This document shows, one piece after another, positions 37,122 to 45,553 of a DNA stretch of 64,000 nucleotides. Source of the DNA: Paragemmobacter kunshanensis (lineage in GTDB: Bacteria > Pseudomonadota > Alphaproteobacteria > Rhodobacterales > Rhodobacteraceae); the NCBI RefSeq assembly GCF_011059185.1, contig NZ_JAALFE010000005.1, positions 124,001-188,000 of the forward strand, written 5' to 3'. The stretch's first letter is position 1; each line of letters begins with the position of its first letter. The notes under the pieces are model-generated. The model did no database searches, was not told where the DNA came from, and was given only the letters and a program-made list of their open reading frames with translations. A program made the translations under genes and the position numbers.

Positions 37122-38537
37122 GTGAACCGCTACCCGCGCGATTTCCGGGGCCATGGCCCCAACCCGCCCGATGCACAATGGCCCGGGGGCGCAAGGATCG
37201 CGATCTCCCTCGTCCTCAACTACGAAGAGGGCGGCGAAAACAACCTCCTCCACGGCGACGCCCAGTCCGAGGCGTTCCTGTCCGACATCGCTGGCGCCGC
37301 CCCCTGGCCTGGCCAGCGCCACTGGAACATGGAATCGATCTACGACTACGGCGCACGCGCTGGCTTCTGGCGTCTGCACCGCCTGTTCACCGAACGCGCC
37401 CTTCCCGTCACCATCTACGGCGTCACCTCCGCCCTCGCCCGCAACCCCGAACAGGTGGCGGCGATGAAGGCGGCAGGCTGGGAAATCGCCTCCCACGGTC
37501 TGAAATGGGTCGATCACCGCGACATGCCCGAAGAGGTCGAACGCGCCCAGATCGCGGACTCCTTCCGCCTGCACGAAGAGGTGGTCGGCGAACCCCCGCG
37601 CGGCTGGTATACGGGCCGCTGCTCCATGAACACCGTCCGCCTGACGGCCGAAACTGCCCGCCTCGACTGGATCTCCGACACCTATGACGACGACCTGCCC
37701 TACTGGCTGGAAGCAGGCGACCGCGACCAGCTCGTGATCCCCTACACGCTCGAGGCGAACGACATGCGCTTCGCCACTGCGCCGGGATATATCGAGGGCG
37801 AGCAGTTCTTCACCTATCTCCGCGACACGTTCGACACGCTCTATGCCGAAGGGCAAGAGGGCCGCGCCAGGATGTTCTCCATCGGCCTCCACTGCCGCCT
37901 GATCGGACGCCCCGGCAAGATCGCGGGGCTGAAGCGCTTCCTCGACTATGCACAAGGCCATGAAGGCGTCTGGTTCGCCCGCCGCATCGACATCGCGCGC
38001 CACTGGGCCGCCACCCACCCGCACCAGCGCATCGAACGCCCCTCGCAGATGAGCCGGGAACGCTTCGTCGAACGCTTCGGCGGCATCTTCGAACATTCCC
38101 CCTGGATCGCCGAAGGCGCATGGGCGCTGGAACTCGGCCCCGCGCATGATTGCGCCACGGGCCTGCACAACGCGCTTGCGCGCATCTTCCGCAGCGCCTC
38201 GCCCGACCAACGCCTCGCCGTCCTGCGCGCGCATCCCGATCTGGCGGGCAAACTCGCCGCCGCGAAACGCCTGACACCCGAATCCACGTCGGAACAGGCC
38301 AGCGCCGCGCTCGACGCGCTCACCGATGAAGAACGCGCCACCTTCCAGCGCCTGAACTCGGACTATGTCGCCAAGCACGGCTTCCCCTTCATCATCGCCG
38401 TGCGCGACAACACCAAGGCCACGATCCTGAACGCCTTCGCCACCCGCATCGGCAACGACACGGCGACCGAATTCGCCACCGCCTGCGCGCAGGTCGAACG
38501 CATCGCCGAACTTCGCCTCAAGGATATCCTGCCATGA
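37122..38537 (+). CDS. puuE-uraD: Fused allantoinase PuuE and OHCU decarboxylase UraD
   Basis: A 471-residue fusion protein. Residues about 1-305 are a polysaccharide-deacetylase-fold allantoinase (PuuE: RIAISLVLNYEEGGENNLLHGD, EIASHGLKWVDHRD, RPSQMSRERF near its end), which opens allantoin to allantoate. Residues about 310-471 are UraD (FVERFGGIFEHSPWIAE, LRAHPDLAGKL, NSDYVAKHGFPFIIAVR), which makes S-allantoin from OHCU. Two consecutive steps are thus joined, with the later enzyme N-terminal. The start is GTG 37122. The stop overlaps the next gene (ATGA). Confidence 0.93.
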   Translation: MNRYPRDFRGHGPNPPDAQWPGGARIAISLVLNYEEGGENNLLHGDAQSEAFLSDIAGAAPWPGQRHWNMESIYDYGARAGFWRLHRLFTERALPVTIYGVTSALARNPEQVAAMKAAGWEIASHGLKWVDHRDMPEEVERAQIADSFRLHEEVVGEPPRGWYTGRCSMNTVRLTAETARLDWISDTYDDDLPYWLEAGDRDQLVIPYTLEANDMRFATAPGYIEGEQFFTYLRDTFDTLYAEGQEGRARMFSIGLHCRLIGRPGKIAGLKRFLDYAQGHEGVWFARRIDIARHWAATHPHQRIERPSQMSRERFVERFGGIFEHSPWIAEGAWALELGPAHDCATGLHNALARIFRSASPDQRLAVLRAHPDLAGKLAAAKRLTPESTSEQASAALDALTDEERATFQRLNSDYVAKHGFPFIIAVRDNTKATILNAFATRIGNDTATEFATACAQVERIAELRLKDILP

Positions 38538-39376
38538 CCGGCTATTACGCCCCGACCGGGGGCCTTCCCCCACAGACCAGCCTGATGACAGGCCGCGCCA
38601 TCTTCACCACGGCCTATGCCTTCATCCCCAAAGGCGTCTTTTCCGACATCGTCACCAGCTACCTGCCGGGCTGGACGAAAACTCGCCTCTGGCTGATCGC
38701 GCGCCCCATGACCGGCTTTTCCGAAACCTTCAGCCAATATGTGATGGAGGTCGCCCCCGGCGGCGGCTCCGACGCGCCCGATGCCGAAACGGGCGCAGAA
38801 CATTGGCTCTTCTTCACCCATGGCCTCGCCACCCTCACCATCGGCGACCAGGCGCAAGAGGTGGAGTCGGGCTCCTACGCCTACATCCCTCCCGGCACGC
38901 CCTGGAAACTGCTCGCCGAAGGCGCGGAACCCACGCGCTTCCACTGGCTGCGCAAACTCTACGAACCCGCCCCCGGCATCGCCACGCCCGACCCGATCCT
39001 GATCAACGAACGCGATCTCGCCCCCATCGCCATGCCCGATACCGAAGGACGCTGGGCCACCACCCGTTTCGCCGATCCCGCCGACCTTCGCCACGATGCC
39101 CATGTGAACATCGTGACCTTCCAGCCGGGCGGCGTGATCCCCTTCGAAGAGACGCATGTGATGGAACACGGCCTCTTCGTCCTTGAAGGCAAGGCCGTCT
39201 ACAAATTGAACCAGGACTGGGTCGAGGTCGAGGCCGGCGATTTCATGTGGCTCCGCGCCTATTGCCCACAGGCCTGCTATGCCGCTGGCCCCGGTCCCTT
39301 CCGCTATCTCCTTTACAAGGATGTCAACCGCCACGCCAAACTGCGCGGCCCGGGCGCCTTCGGCCCGCCGCGCTGA
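38534..39376 (+). CDS. allE: (S)-ureidoglycine aminohydrolase (bicupin)
   Basis: A 280-residue bicupin enzyme that releases ammonia from (S)-ureidoglycine to give ureidoglycolate. The N-terminal segment GRAIFTTAYAFIPKGVFSD and the C-terminal cupin metal site FEETHVMEHGLFVLEGKAVY fit the UGHY/YlbA family; manganese is the usual metal. It overlaps puuE-uraD by 4 bases and precedes allA, separated by a dispersed repeat. The substrate-producing allantoate amidohydrolase is not in the window. Confidence 0.9.
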   Translation: MTGYYAPTGGLPPQTSLMTGRAIFTTAYAFIPKGVFSDIVTSYLPGWTKTRLWLIARPMTGFSETFSQYVMEVAPGGGSDAPDAETGAEHWLFFTHGLATLTIGDQAQEVESGSYAYIPPGTPWKLLAEGAEPTRFHWLRKLYEPAPGIATPDPILINERDLAPIAMPDTEGRWATTRFADPADLRHDAHVNIVTFQPGGVIPFEETHVMEHGLFVLEGKAVYKLNQDWVEVEAGDFMWLRAYCPQACYAAGPGPFRYLLYKDVNRHAKLRGPGAFGPPR

Positions 39377-39393
39377 ACCCCTTTCGCCCCCCG

Positions 39394-39443
39394 CTTCATC
39401 TTGGCCCAAATACCCCGGGGGGTGCGGGGGGCAGGCCCCCCGC
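39394..39443 (+). repeat. Dispersed repeat copy B between allE and allA
   Basis: This copy has the 22-base core (39394-39415), identical to copy A in xdhA, and then a hairpin GCGGGGGGC-AG-GCCCCCCGC (9-bp perfect stem, 39424-39443). It lies within the operon, 18 bases before the allA start. Confidence 0.8.
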
Positions 39444-39460
39444 TCCGACAGGCATCACCC

Positions 39461-39934
39461 ATGCGACAGATCAGAACCGAACCCCTTGCCGCCGCCGCCT
39501 TCGCCCCTTTCGGCGACGTGCTGGAGGCATCGGGCGACTTCCGCCTCATCAATGCAGGCCTCTGCCGCCGCCACCATGACCGCGCCCTGATGGACTTCGG
39601 CCCCGAAGGCCGCGCCGGCCTTTCCATCTTCAAGGCCGAAGCCCGCGCGCTGCCCTATGAATTCGACCTGATCGAACGTCACCCTGACGGATCACAGGCC
39701 TTCCTGCCCATGACCGCCGACCCCTTCCTCGTCATCGTGGCCGAAAGCCCGGCCCACAGCCCCCGCGCCTTCCTCACCGACGGCACGCAAGGCATCAACC
39801 TGCATCGCGGCACCTGGCATGGCGTCCTCACCCCCCTCCACCCGCCCGGCCTCTTCGCCGTGGTGGACAGGATCGGCCCCAGCCCGAACCTTGAGGAATA
39901 CCGCTATCCCAGCCCCTGGACCGTGATCGCCTGA
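39461..39934 (+). CDS. allA: Ureidoglycolate lyase
   Basis: A 157-residue enzyme splitting ureidoglycolate into glyoxylate and urea, the last step of the ureide route. The family pattern is visible in PLAAAAFAPFGDVLEASG, SIFKAEARALPYEFDLIERH and GINLHRGTWHGVLTPL. ATG 39461 follows the dispersed repeat and gives the normal N-terminus. It converges on the GAPDH paralogue. Its product glyoxylate is the entry substrate of the bhc enzymes encoded about 1.2 kb further on. Confidence 0.92.
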   Translation: MRQIRTEPLAAAAFAPFGDVLEASGDFRLINAGLCRRHHDRALMDFGPEGRAGLSIFKAEARALPYEFDLIERHPDGSQAFLPMTADPFLVIVAESPAHSPRAFLTDGTQGINLHRGTWHGVLTPLHPPGLFAVVDRIGPSPNLEEYRYPSPWTVIA

Positions 39935-39939
39935 GGCGA

Positions 39940-40914
39940 TCACCCCATCAACCGCGCCACATCCAGCATCCGGTTGGAAAAGCCCCATTCATTGTCATAC
40001 CAGCCAAAGACGCGCAGCATCCCACCGCCCGTCACCCGCGTCTCGGGGCAGGCCATCACGATGCTTTCGGGCCGCGCGCGCAGGTCCGTCGATACCAGCG
40101 GCCGATCCGTCGCGCCGATCACCCCCCCCGCCGCCCGCAGCGCCGCATTGACCTCTTCCGCGCTCACGGCCTGCGCCGTCATCACCGCCAGATCGACGCA
40201 AGACACGGATGCCGTCGGCACCCGCACCGCCGATCCCTCGATCCGCCCCGCGATCTGCGGCAACACCACATCCAGCAAGCGGCTGGCCGAAGTCGTCGTC
40301 GGCACCATCGACAGCGCCGCCGCCCGCGACCGCGGGTAATCCGCCGCAGGCGCATCCACCGTGGGCTGGCTGCCGGTATAGCAATGGATCGTCGTCATCG
40401 ACCCCGTCACCACGCCCCAATGATCGTCGATCAACCGCGCCAGCGGCGCCAGCGCATTGGTCGTGCAGGATGCGTTCGACACGATCGCCTGCCGCGCCAG
40501 CGCCCCCACATTCGCCCCCAGAACCACCGTCACATCCGCCGCCTTCGACGGCCCCGAAACCAGCACCCGCCGCGCCCCCGCGCGCAGGCCCCGCTCCGCC
40601 ACGTCCCGCGCATCGGCACGGCCCGTACATTCCATCACCACATCCACCCCCGCCAGTGAAAGGGATGAGATATCCGCCGTCCGGTGCAGCGGGATCGCCC
40701 GCCCATCCACCACCAGCGCCCCGCCCTCCAGCGCGACTGTCCCGCGCCAGGGCCCGAAGACGCTGTCATATTCAAAGAGATAGGCGCACATCTCGGCCGC
40801 CGCGATGTCGTTGATCCCGACGATCTCCAGCCCCGGCCATTTCGCCGGGGATTGCAGCGCCGCCCGCAGTACAGACCGCCCGATCCGACCGAACCCGTTG
40901 ATGAAGACGCGCAT
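39940..40914 (-). CDS. Glyceraldehyde-3-phosphate dehydrogenase paralogue
   Basis: A 324-residue NAD(P)-dependent dehydrogenase of the type I GAPDH family. The Rossmann motif INGFGRIGRSVLRAA, the catalytic cysteine C150 in SNASCTTNALAPL and the C-terminal GWYDNEWGFSNRM are intact. It is compact, and its sequence drifts from housekeeping GAPDH (for example VVLGANVGALA before the Cys motif), so it may be a second gap gene with a gluconeogenic or erythrose-4-phosphate role. It lies between allA and bhcD as a separate leftward gene. Confidence 0.85.
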   Translation of the reverse strand: MRVFINGFGRIGRSVLRAALQSPAKWPGLEIVGINDIAAAEMCAYLFEYDSVFGPWRGTVALEGGALVVDGRAIPLHRTADISSLSLAGVDVVMECTGRADARDVAERGLRAGARRVLVSGPSKAADVTVVLGANVGALARQAIVSNASCTTNALAPLARLIDDHWGVVTGSMTTIHCYTGSQPTVDAPAADYPRSRAAALSMVPTTTSASRLLDVVLPQIAGRIEGSAVRVPTASVSCVDLAVMTAQAVSAEEVNAALRAAGGVIGATDRPLVSTDLRARPESIVMACPETRVTGGGMLRVFGWYDNEWGFSNRMLDVARLMG

Positions 40915-40996
40915 GTGATCAGCCCCCCGCCCGATGCGCCAGTCAGACCATGCCCCCGCGGGGGGTTCAATGCCTGTAATGAAATATGATCAAAAG

Positions 40997-41117
40997 CGGA
41001 GTTTGACGCAAACTCCGGACCGGTTCCTGACACAGGAACCGCCACCAGATATTGCGCTTACCTGCCCAACCGATTTCTGCGTGCAGAAATCGTCGCGAAA
41101 TCTGCGCCAGATTTCGC
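40997..41117. repeat. Array of four short hairpins between bhcD and the GAPDH paralogue
   Basis: Four inverted repeats: CGGAGTTTG-ACG-CAAACTCCG (40997-41017), CGGTTCCTG-ACA-CAGGAACCG (41021-41041), CGATTTCTG-CGTG-CAGAAATCG (41071-41092) and GCGAAATCTG-CGC-CAGATTTCGC (41095-41117). On the minus strand the last two repeat the order and spacing of the pair at 13448-13495. The final hairpin abuts the bhcD stop codon. The rest of this 202-base gap shows nothing else. Confidence 0.8.
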
Positions 41118-42076
41118 TAGACCGACACCTCCACCCCCAGCCCGCGCTCCCGCGCGCGCGTCACGGCCACCGCCGCCACCGCCAGATCCTGCAACCCCAC
41201 GCCCGTCCCGTCGAAGAGCGTGATCTCCTCATCCGACCGCCGCCCCGCATCCGCCCCGGCCAGCACCGCGCCCAGAGGCACGATGTCCGCACCCGCCACC
41301 AGACCCGCCGCCACCGCGTGCTGCGCCTCGCCGATGGATACCGACTGCGCCACCTCATCCGTGAACAGCCGCGCCTTGGCGACCAGCGCCACCTGCACCT
41401 CCTGTTTGCCCTTGGTGTCGGTCCCCATGCAGGCCAGATGCGCACCCGGCGCGACATGGGCCGCCATCAGCGACGCCGCAGGCGACGAGGTGATGGTGAT
41501 GATCGCATCCGCCTCCACCATCCGCTCCAGCCCCACCGCCTCGAAAGGCAGGCCCAGTTCCTCTGCCACCGCGCCCAGCTTCGGAAGCATCTCGGGATGC
41601 AGGTTCCACGCGATCACCCGATCCCAGTCCCGTACCCGCGCCGCCGCGCGCAACTGGAAGCCCGCCTGATGCCCCGCCCCCACGACGCCCAGCACCCGCG
41701 CCTCCCGCCGCGCCAGCCGGTCGATGGACAGGGCCGAAGCCGCCGCCGTGCGCAGCGCGGTCAGAAGGTTTCCCCCCACCATTGCCGTGGGGCGCCCGGA
41801 TTCCGGATCGAACAGGTAGACCGTCGACTGGTGATTGGTGATCCCGCGCGCCATGTTGCCGGGGAAATACCCCCCGGCCTTGACGCCCAGCATCCCGCCC
41901 GCCCGGTCCAGCCCTGACTTGAACCCGTATTGCCGCCCCTCGCCCAGCGCCTCACGCACCACGGGAAAATTATAGGCCTCACCCCGCGCCATGGCGGCAA
42001 AGGTCGCCGCCACCGCCGCAAAGGCATCCTCGGGCGAGACGAGGTCGGCGATCAGCGCCTCGGGAACGATCAGCAT
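41117..42076 (-). CDS. bhcD: Iminosuccinate reductase (BhcD), ornithine-cyclodeaminase family
   Basis: A 319-residue NAD(P)H enzyme of the ornithine cyclodeaminase/mu-crystallin family, with Rossmann motif VLGVVGAGHQAGFQLRAA and GMLGVKAGGYFPGN. Its position as the last gene of bhcABCD assigns it as iminosuccinate reductase, which regenerates aspartate in the beta-hydroxyaspartate cycle. Family membership alone would not fix the substrate; the assignment rests on the complete cluster. It is separated from bhcC by a strong GC-rich hairpin. Confidence 0.88.
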   Translation of the reverse strand: MLIVPEALIADLVSPEDAFAAVAATFAAMARGEAYNFPVVREALGEGRQYGFKSGLDRAGGMLGVKAGGYFPGNMARGITNHQSTVYLFDPESGRPTAMVGGNLLTALRTAAASALSIDRLARREARVLGVVGAGHQAGFQLRAAARVRDWDRVIAWNLHPEMLPKLGAVAEELGLPFEAVGLERMVEADAIITITSSPAASLMAAHVAPGAHLACMGTDTKGKQEVQVALVAKARLFTDEVAQSVSIGEAQHAVAAGLVAGADIVPLGAVLAGADAGRRSDEEITLFDGTGVGLQDLAVAAVAVTRARERGLGVEVSV

Positions 42077-42113
42077 AGCATATCCTTGCCGGAGTTCTGG
42101 TCTCTCGGGCCGC

Positions 42114-42138
42114 GCGGGGGGAGCCCCGCTCCCCCCGC
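42114..42138 (-). repeat. Strong GC-rich hairpin between bhcC and bhcD
   Basis: GCGGGGGGAGC-CCC-GCTCCCCCCGC has a perfect 11-bp stem. It resembles the hairpin halves of the dispersed repeat but lacks the conserved core. No T-run follows it on the minus strand. A role as an mRNA processing or partial attenuation signal before bhcD is possible. Confidence 0.6.
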
Positions 42139-42151
42139 CCCCCCCTTTTTC

Positions 42152-43318
42152 TCAATAGGCCTTGCCGCGCGCCGAGACGGGCCAGACAACCTCGACCTTC
42201 CCGTTCCGCACGCCCACATACCAGTCATGGACATTGCAGGTCGGGTCGCAATGCCCCGGCACAAGCCGCAGCTTGTCATTGACCTTCAGTACGCCGGCCG
42301 GGTCCTCGATAACCCCATGCTCGTCGCTGCACTTGATGTATTTCACATCCGTCCGGCCAAAGATCACCGGCAGCCCGCTATCCACCGACTGCGCCTTCAG
42401 CCCCGCGTCGCAGATCGCCCGATCCGCCTTGGCGTGCGACATGACCGAGGTCAGGATGAACAGCGCATTCTCCCATTCCCCCTGATCGATCCGCTTGCCG
42501 TCCTTGTCGAGGATGCGCCCGTAATCGGCATCCATGAAGGCGTAAGACCCGCACTGAAGCTCGTTATAGACCCCCGAATTGCCTTCGAAATAATAGGAAC
42601 CCGTGCCGCCGCCACCGACGATGTCGCAGTCCAGCCCCTCGGCCTTCAACGCCTCCACAGCATCCCGCACCATGGCCACCGCGATGTCGATCTTTGCCTT
42701 GCGGTCCTCATAGCGGTCCATGTGCTGCATCGCGCCCTGATAGGCCTGGATGCCCGCGAAGCGCAGCCCCGGCGCCGCGTCGATGGCCTTGGCCAAAGCC
42801 ACCACCGCAGGCGTCGTCGTCACCCCGCAGCGCCCCGCGCCACAGTCGATCTCCACCAGGCATTCCACCGTGGTCCCATGCTTCACCGCCGCCGCCGACA
42901 GATCGGCAACATTGGCCAGATCATCCACGCAGCAGATCGCCCGCGCGCCCAGCTTGGGGATGCGCGCCAGACGGTCGATCTTCGCCGGGTCGCGCACCTG
43001 ATTGCTCACCAGCACATCCTTGATGCCGCCCCGCGCAAACACCTCCGCCTCGCTCACCTTCTGGCAGCACACCCCGACCGATCCGCCCAGCCTTTCCTGC
43101 AACAGCGCCACATCCACCGATTTGTGCATCTTCCCATGCACCCGATGCCGCACACCCATCTCTTGCGCGAACCGCCCCATCTTCACGATGTTGCGCTCCA
43201 GCGCATCCAGATCCAGCACAAGGCAGGGCGTCTGGATATCCGCCTCATCCATCCCCGGCAGGGCGGGGATGTCATAGCCCACTTCCAGCCCGTCGAAATC
43301 TCCGCGTCCGTCCATCAT
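42152..43318 (-). CDS. bhcC: beta-Hydroxyaspartate aldolase (BhcC)
   Basis: A 388-residue PLP-dependent enzyme of the D-threonine/3-hydroxyaspartate aldolase family (alanine-racemase-like barrel), which condenses glycine and glyoxylate to (2R,3S)-beta-hydroxyaspartate. IQTPCLVLDLDALERNI and HRVHGKMHKSVDVALLQ (PLP lysine region) are typical, and the C-terminal metal site includes PGHCDPTCNVHDWYVGVR. Start 43318 (or the adjacent ATG 43315) is preceded by GAAGGGG; a longer ATG start at 43336 would overlap bhcB. It lies third in the bhc order. Confidence 0.9.
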   Translation of the reverse strand: MMDGRGDFDGLEVGYDIPALPGMDEADIQTPCLVLDLDALERNIVKMGRFAQEMGVRHRVHGKMHKSVDVALLQERLGGSVGVCCQKVSEAEVFARGGIKDVLVSNQVRDPAKIDRLARIPKLGARAICCVDDLANVADLSAAAVKHGTTVECLVEIDCGAGRCGVTTTPAVVALAKAIDAAPGLRFAGIQAYQGAMQHMDRYEDRKAKIDIAVAMVRDAVEALKAEGLDCDIVGGGGTGSYYFEGNSGVYNELQCGSYAFMDADYGRILDKDGKRIDQGEWENALFILTSVMSHAKADRAICDAGLKAQSVDSGLPVIFGRTDVKYIKCSDEHGVIEDPAGVLKVNDKLRLVPGHCDPTCNVHDWYVGVRNGKVEVVWPVSARGKAY

Positions 43319-43320
43319 CG

Positions 43321-44292
43321 TTACCCCTTCATCCAAGGCAGCTTGTCCAGATCCACATTCCCGCCGGTCAGGATCACCCCGACCCGCTTGCCCCGGAACC
43401 GTTCCGGGTTCTTCAGGATCACCGCCAGCGGCACCGAACAGCTGGCCTCGATCACGATCTTCATCCGCTTCCAGTGCAGCTTCATCGCCTCGACGATCTC
43501 CTCCTCCGTCGCGGTCAGCACATCGGTCGCGTAGGTCCGCAGGAAATGCCAGGTCAGTTCCTTCAGCGGCACCTTCAACCCGTCGGCCACCGTATCGGGC
43601 GCATCATCGGCGATGATGTGCCCCGCCCGGAAGCTGCGCGCCGCGTCATCGGCATTCACCGGCTCGGCGGCATAAATCTCCACCCCCGGCGCGATGGAGG
43701 ACAGCGTCAGGCAGGTCCCCGAAATCATCCCGCCCCCACCGATGGGGGCCACCACCGCATCCAGCCCCTCCACCTGCTCCATCAACTCGCGCGAACAGGT
43801 CCCCTGGCCGGCAATCACGCGCGGGTCATTGTAGGGATGCACGAAATCCGCCCCGGTCCGCGCCTGCACCTCGGCGAACACCGCCTCGCGGCTGGATGTC
43901 GAAGGCTCGCATTCCACGATCACCCCGCCATAGCCCCGCACCGCATCCTTCTTGGCCTGCGGTGCCGTGCGCGGCATCACCACGGTGCAGGGAATGCCCC
44001 GCCGCCCCGCCGCATAGGACAGGCTCAAGGCATGGTTCCCGCTCGAATGCGTAGCCACCCCGCGCTCCAACTGATCATCGCGCAGGCCGAAGACGGCATT
44101 GCTCGCCCCCCGCACCTTGAACGCCCCGGCCTTCTGGAAGTTCTCGCATTTGAAGAAAAGCTCCGCCCCCGTCAGCTCGTTCAGGAACGAAGACGTCAGA
44201 ACCGGCGTCCGGTGGATATGCGGCGCGATCCGCGCATGGGCCGCGACCACATCCTCATAGGTCGGCACCATCAATCCTTGAAAATCCTTCAT
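43321..44292 (-). CDS. bhcB: beta-Hydroxyaspartate dehydratase (BhcB)
   Basis: A 323-residue fold-type II PLP enzyme of the serine/threonine dehydratase family. The PLP lysine lies in KCENFQKAGAFKVRGASN, the phosphate-binding loop is GGGGMISG, and ATHSSGNHALSLSYAA is conserved. In the bhc order it dehydrates beta-hydroxyaspartate to iminosuccinate. Start 44292 is preceded by GAGGGGGC; a longer in-frame extension would overlap bhcA. It ends 3 bases before the bhcC start. Confidence 0.9.
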   Translation of the reverse strand: MKDFQGLMVPTYEDVVAAHARIAPHIHRTPVLTSSFLNELTGAELFFKCENFQKAGAFKVRGASNAVFGLRDDQLERGVATHSSGNHALSLSYAAGRRGIPCTVVMPRTAPQAKKDAVRGYGGVIVECEPSTSSREAVFAEVQARTGADFVHPYNDPRVIAGQGTCSRELMEQVEGLDAVVAPIGGGGMISGTCLTLSSIAPGVEIYAAEPVNADDAARSFRAGHIIADDAPDTVADGLKVPLKELTWHFLRTYATDVLTATEEEIVEAMKLHWKRMKIVIEASCSVPLAVILKNPERFRGKRVGVILTGGNVDLDKLPWMKG

Positions 44293-44302
44293 CGCCGCCC
44301 CC

Positions 44303-45493
44303 TCACTCTGCCGCCATCGCCATCGGCACCGCCGACCCGCGATAAAACTCCGCCGCCGCCGCCACGCCTGACCCCAGCCGCACGCCCCAGCCCAGATCGG
44401 CCATGCACATCTCCGCCGTGGCAAGGCCCCCCAGAACCATCACATCCGTCAGCATCCCCAGATGCCCGATACGGAACACCTTGCCCGCCACCTCGCCCAG
44501 ACCCACGCCAAAGGCCACGCCATATTTCTCCGCCGCCAGCTTCACGAGGTCCGTGCCATTGCATCCAGGCGGAACCACCACCGCCGTCACCGTCTCGGAA
44601 TACAGATCAGCCGAGGCCGCACAGGGCCGCATGCCCCAGGCCGCCACCGCCCGCCGCACCCCTTCGGCCAGACGCGCATGGCGGGCATAGACGGCCTCCA
44701 GCCCCTCCTCCTCCAGCATCTCGATGGATTTCGCGAGCCCCGCGATCAACCCCACCGCGGGCGTATAGGGATACCCGCCCCCGGCATAGCTGCGCAGCAT
44801 GTCGCGGAAATCGAAGAAGGTCCGCGGCAGCCGCGCCCCCTCCATCGCCGCCAGCGCCTTGTCCGACACGCCAAGGATCGCCAGGCCCGCAGGCAGCATG
44901 AACCCCTTCTGGCTGCCCGCCACCGCGATATCCACGCCCCAGCCGGCCATGTCGAACGGCATCGACCCGATGGAGGAAACCCCATCCACGAACAGCATCG
45001 CCCCATGCCCCGCCGCATCCATCGCGCGCCGAATGCCCGCGATATCCGACCGCACCCCCGTCGCCGTTTCGTTATGCGTGGCCAGCACCGCCTTGATCCG
45101 GCCCGCCGTGTCGGCCTTCAACGCAGCCTCGATGGCTGCCACGGGCGCACCCTGCCCCCAGGGCGTCTCGATGATCTCCACCTCCAGCCCATGCCGCTGG
45201 CACAGGTCGATCCAGCGATGGCTGAACATCCCGAACCGCGCCGCAAGAACCCGGTCCCCCGGCGACAGCGTGTTGGTGATCGCAGCCTCCCATCCCCCCG
45301 TCCCGGTGGACGGCAGGATGATCACCTCGCCGCCTTCCATCCCCAGCACCCGCCGCACCCCCGCCACCGCAGGCCGGAACAGCTTGCCAAAGGCCGCCGA
45401 CCGGTGATCCAGCGTCGGCATGTCACAGGCCTTGCGGATCGCCTCGGGAATGTTGGTCGGGCCGGGAATGAAGACAGGATTCTGAAAGGACAT
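44303..45493 (-). CDS. bhcA: Aspartate-glyoxylate aminotransferase (BhcA)
   Basis: A 396-residue class V PLP aminotransferase, first gene of the bhc operon, which transfers the amino group of aspartate to glyoxylate giving glycine and oxaloacetate. The N-terminus FQNPVFIPGPTNIPEAIRKA and the PLP lysine motif VAGSQKGFMLPAGL are typical of serine-glyoxylate-type aminotransferases. ATG 45493 is preceded by GAGAGG; an upstream GTG at 45502 is less likely. It is divergent from bhcR. Confidence 0.92.
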   Translation of the reverse strand: MSFQNPVFIPGPTNIPEAIRKACDMPTLDHRSAAFGKLFRPAVAGVRRVLGMEGGEVIILPSTGTGGWEAAITNTLSPGDRVLAARFGMFSHRWIDLCQRHGLEVEIIETPWGQGAPVAAIEAALKADTAGRIKAVLATHNETATGVRSDIAGIRRAMDAAGHGAMLFVDGVSSIGSMPFDMAGWGVDIAVAGSQKGFMLPAGLAILGVSDKALAAMEGARLPRTFFDFRDMLRSYAGGGYPYTPAVGLIAGLAKSIEMLEEEGLEAVYARHARLAEGVRRAVAAWGMRPCAASADLYSETVTAVVVPPGCNGTDLVKLAAEKYGVAFGVGLGEVAGKVFRIGHLGMLTDVMVLGGLATAEMCMADLGWGVRLGSGVAAAAEFYRGSAVPMAMAAE

Positions 45494-45553
45494 GACAGCC
45501 ACCTCTCTGGTTCATGTCTTCACCCTACCCCTCGGCCCATCAACGACGCAATT

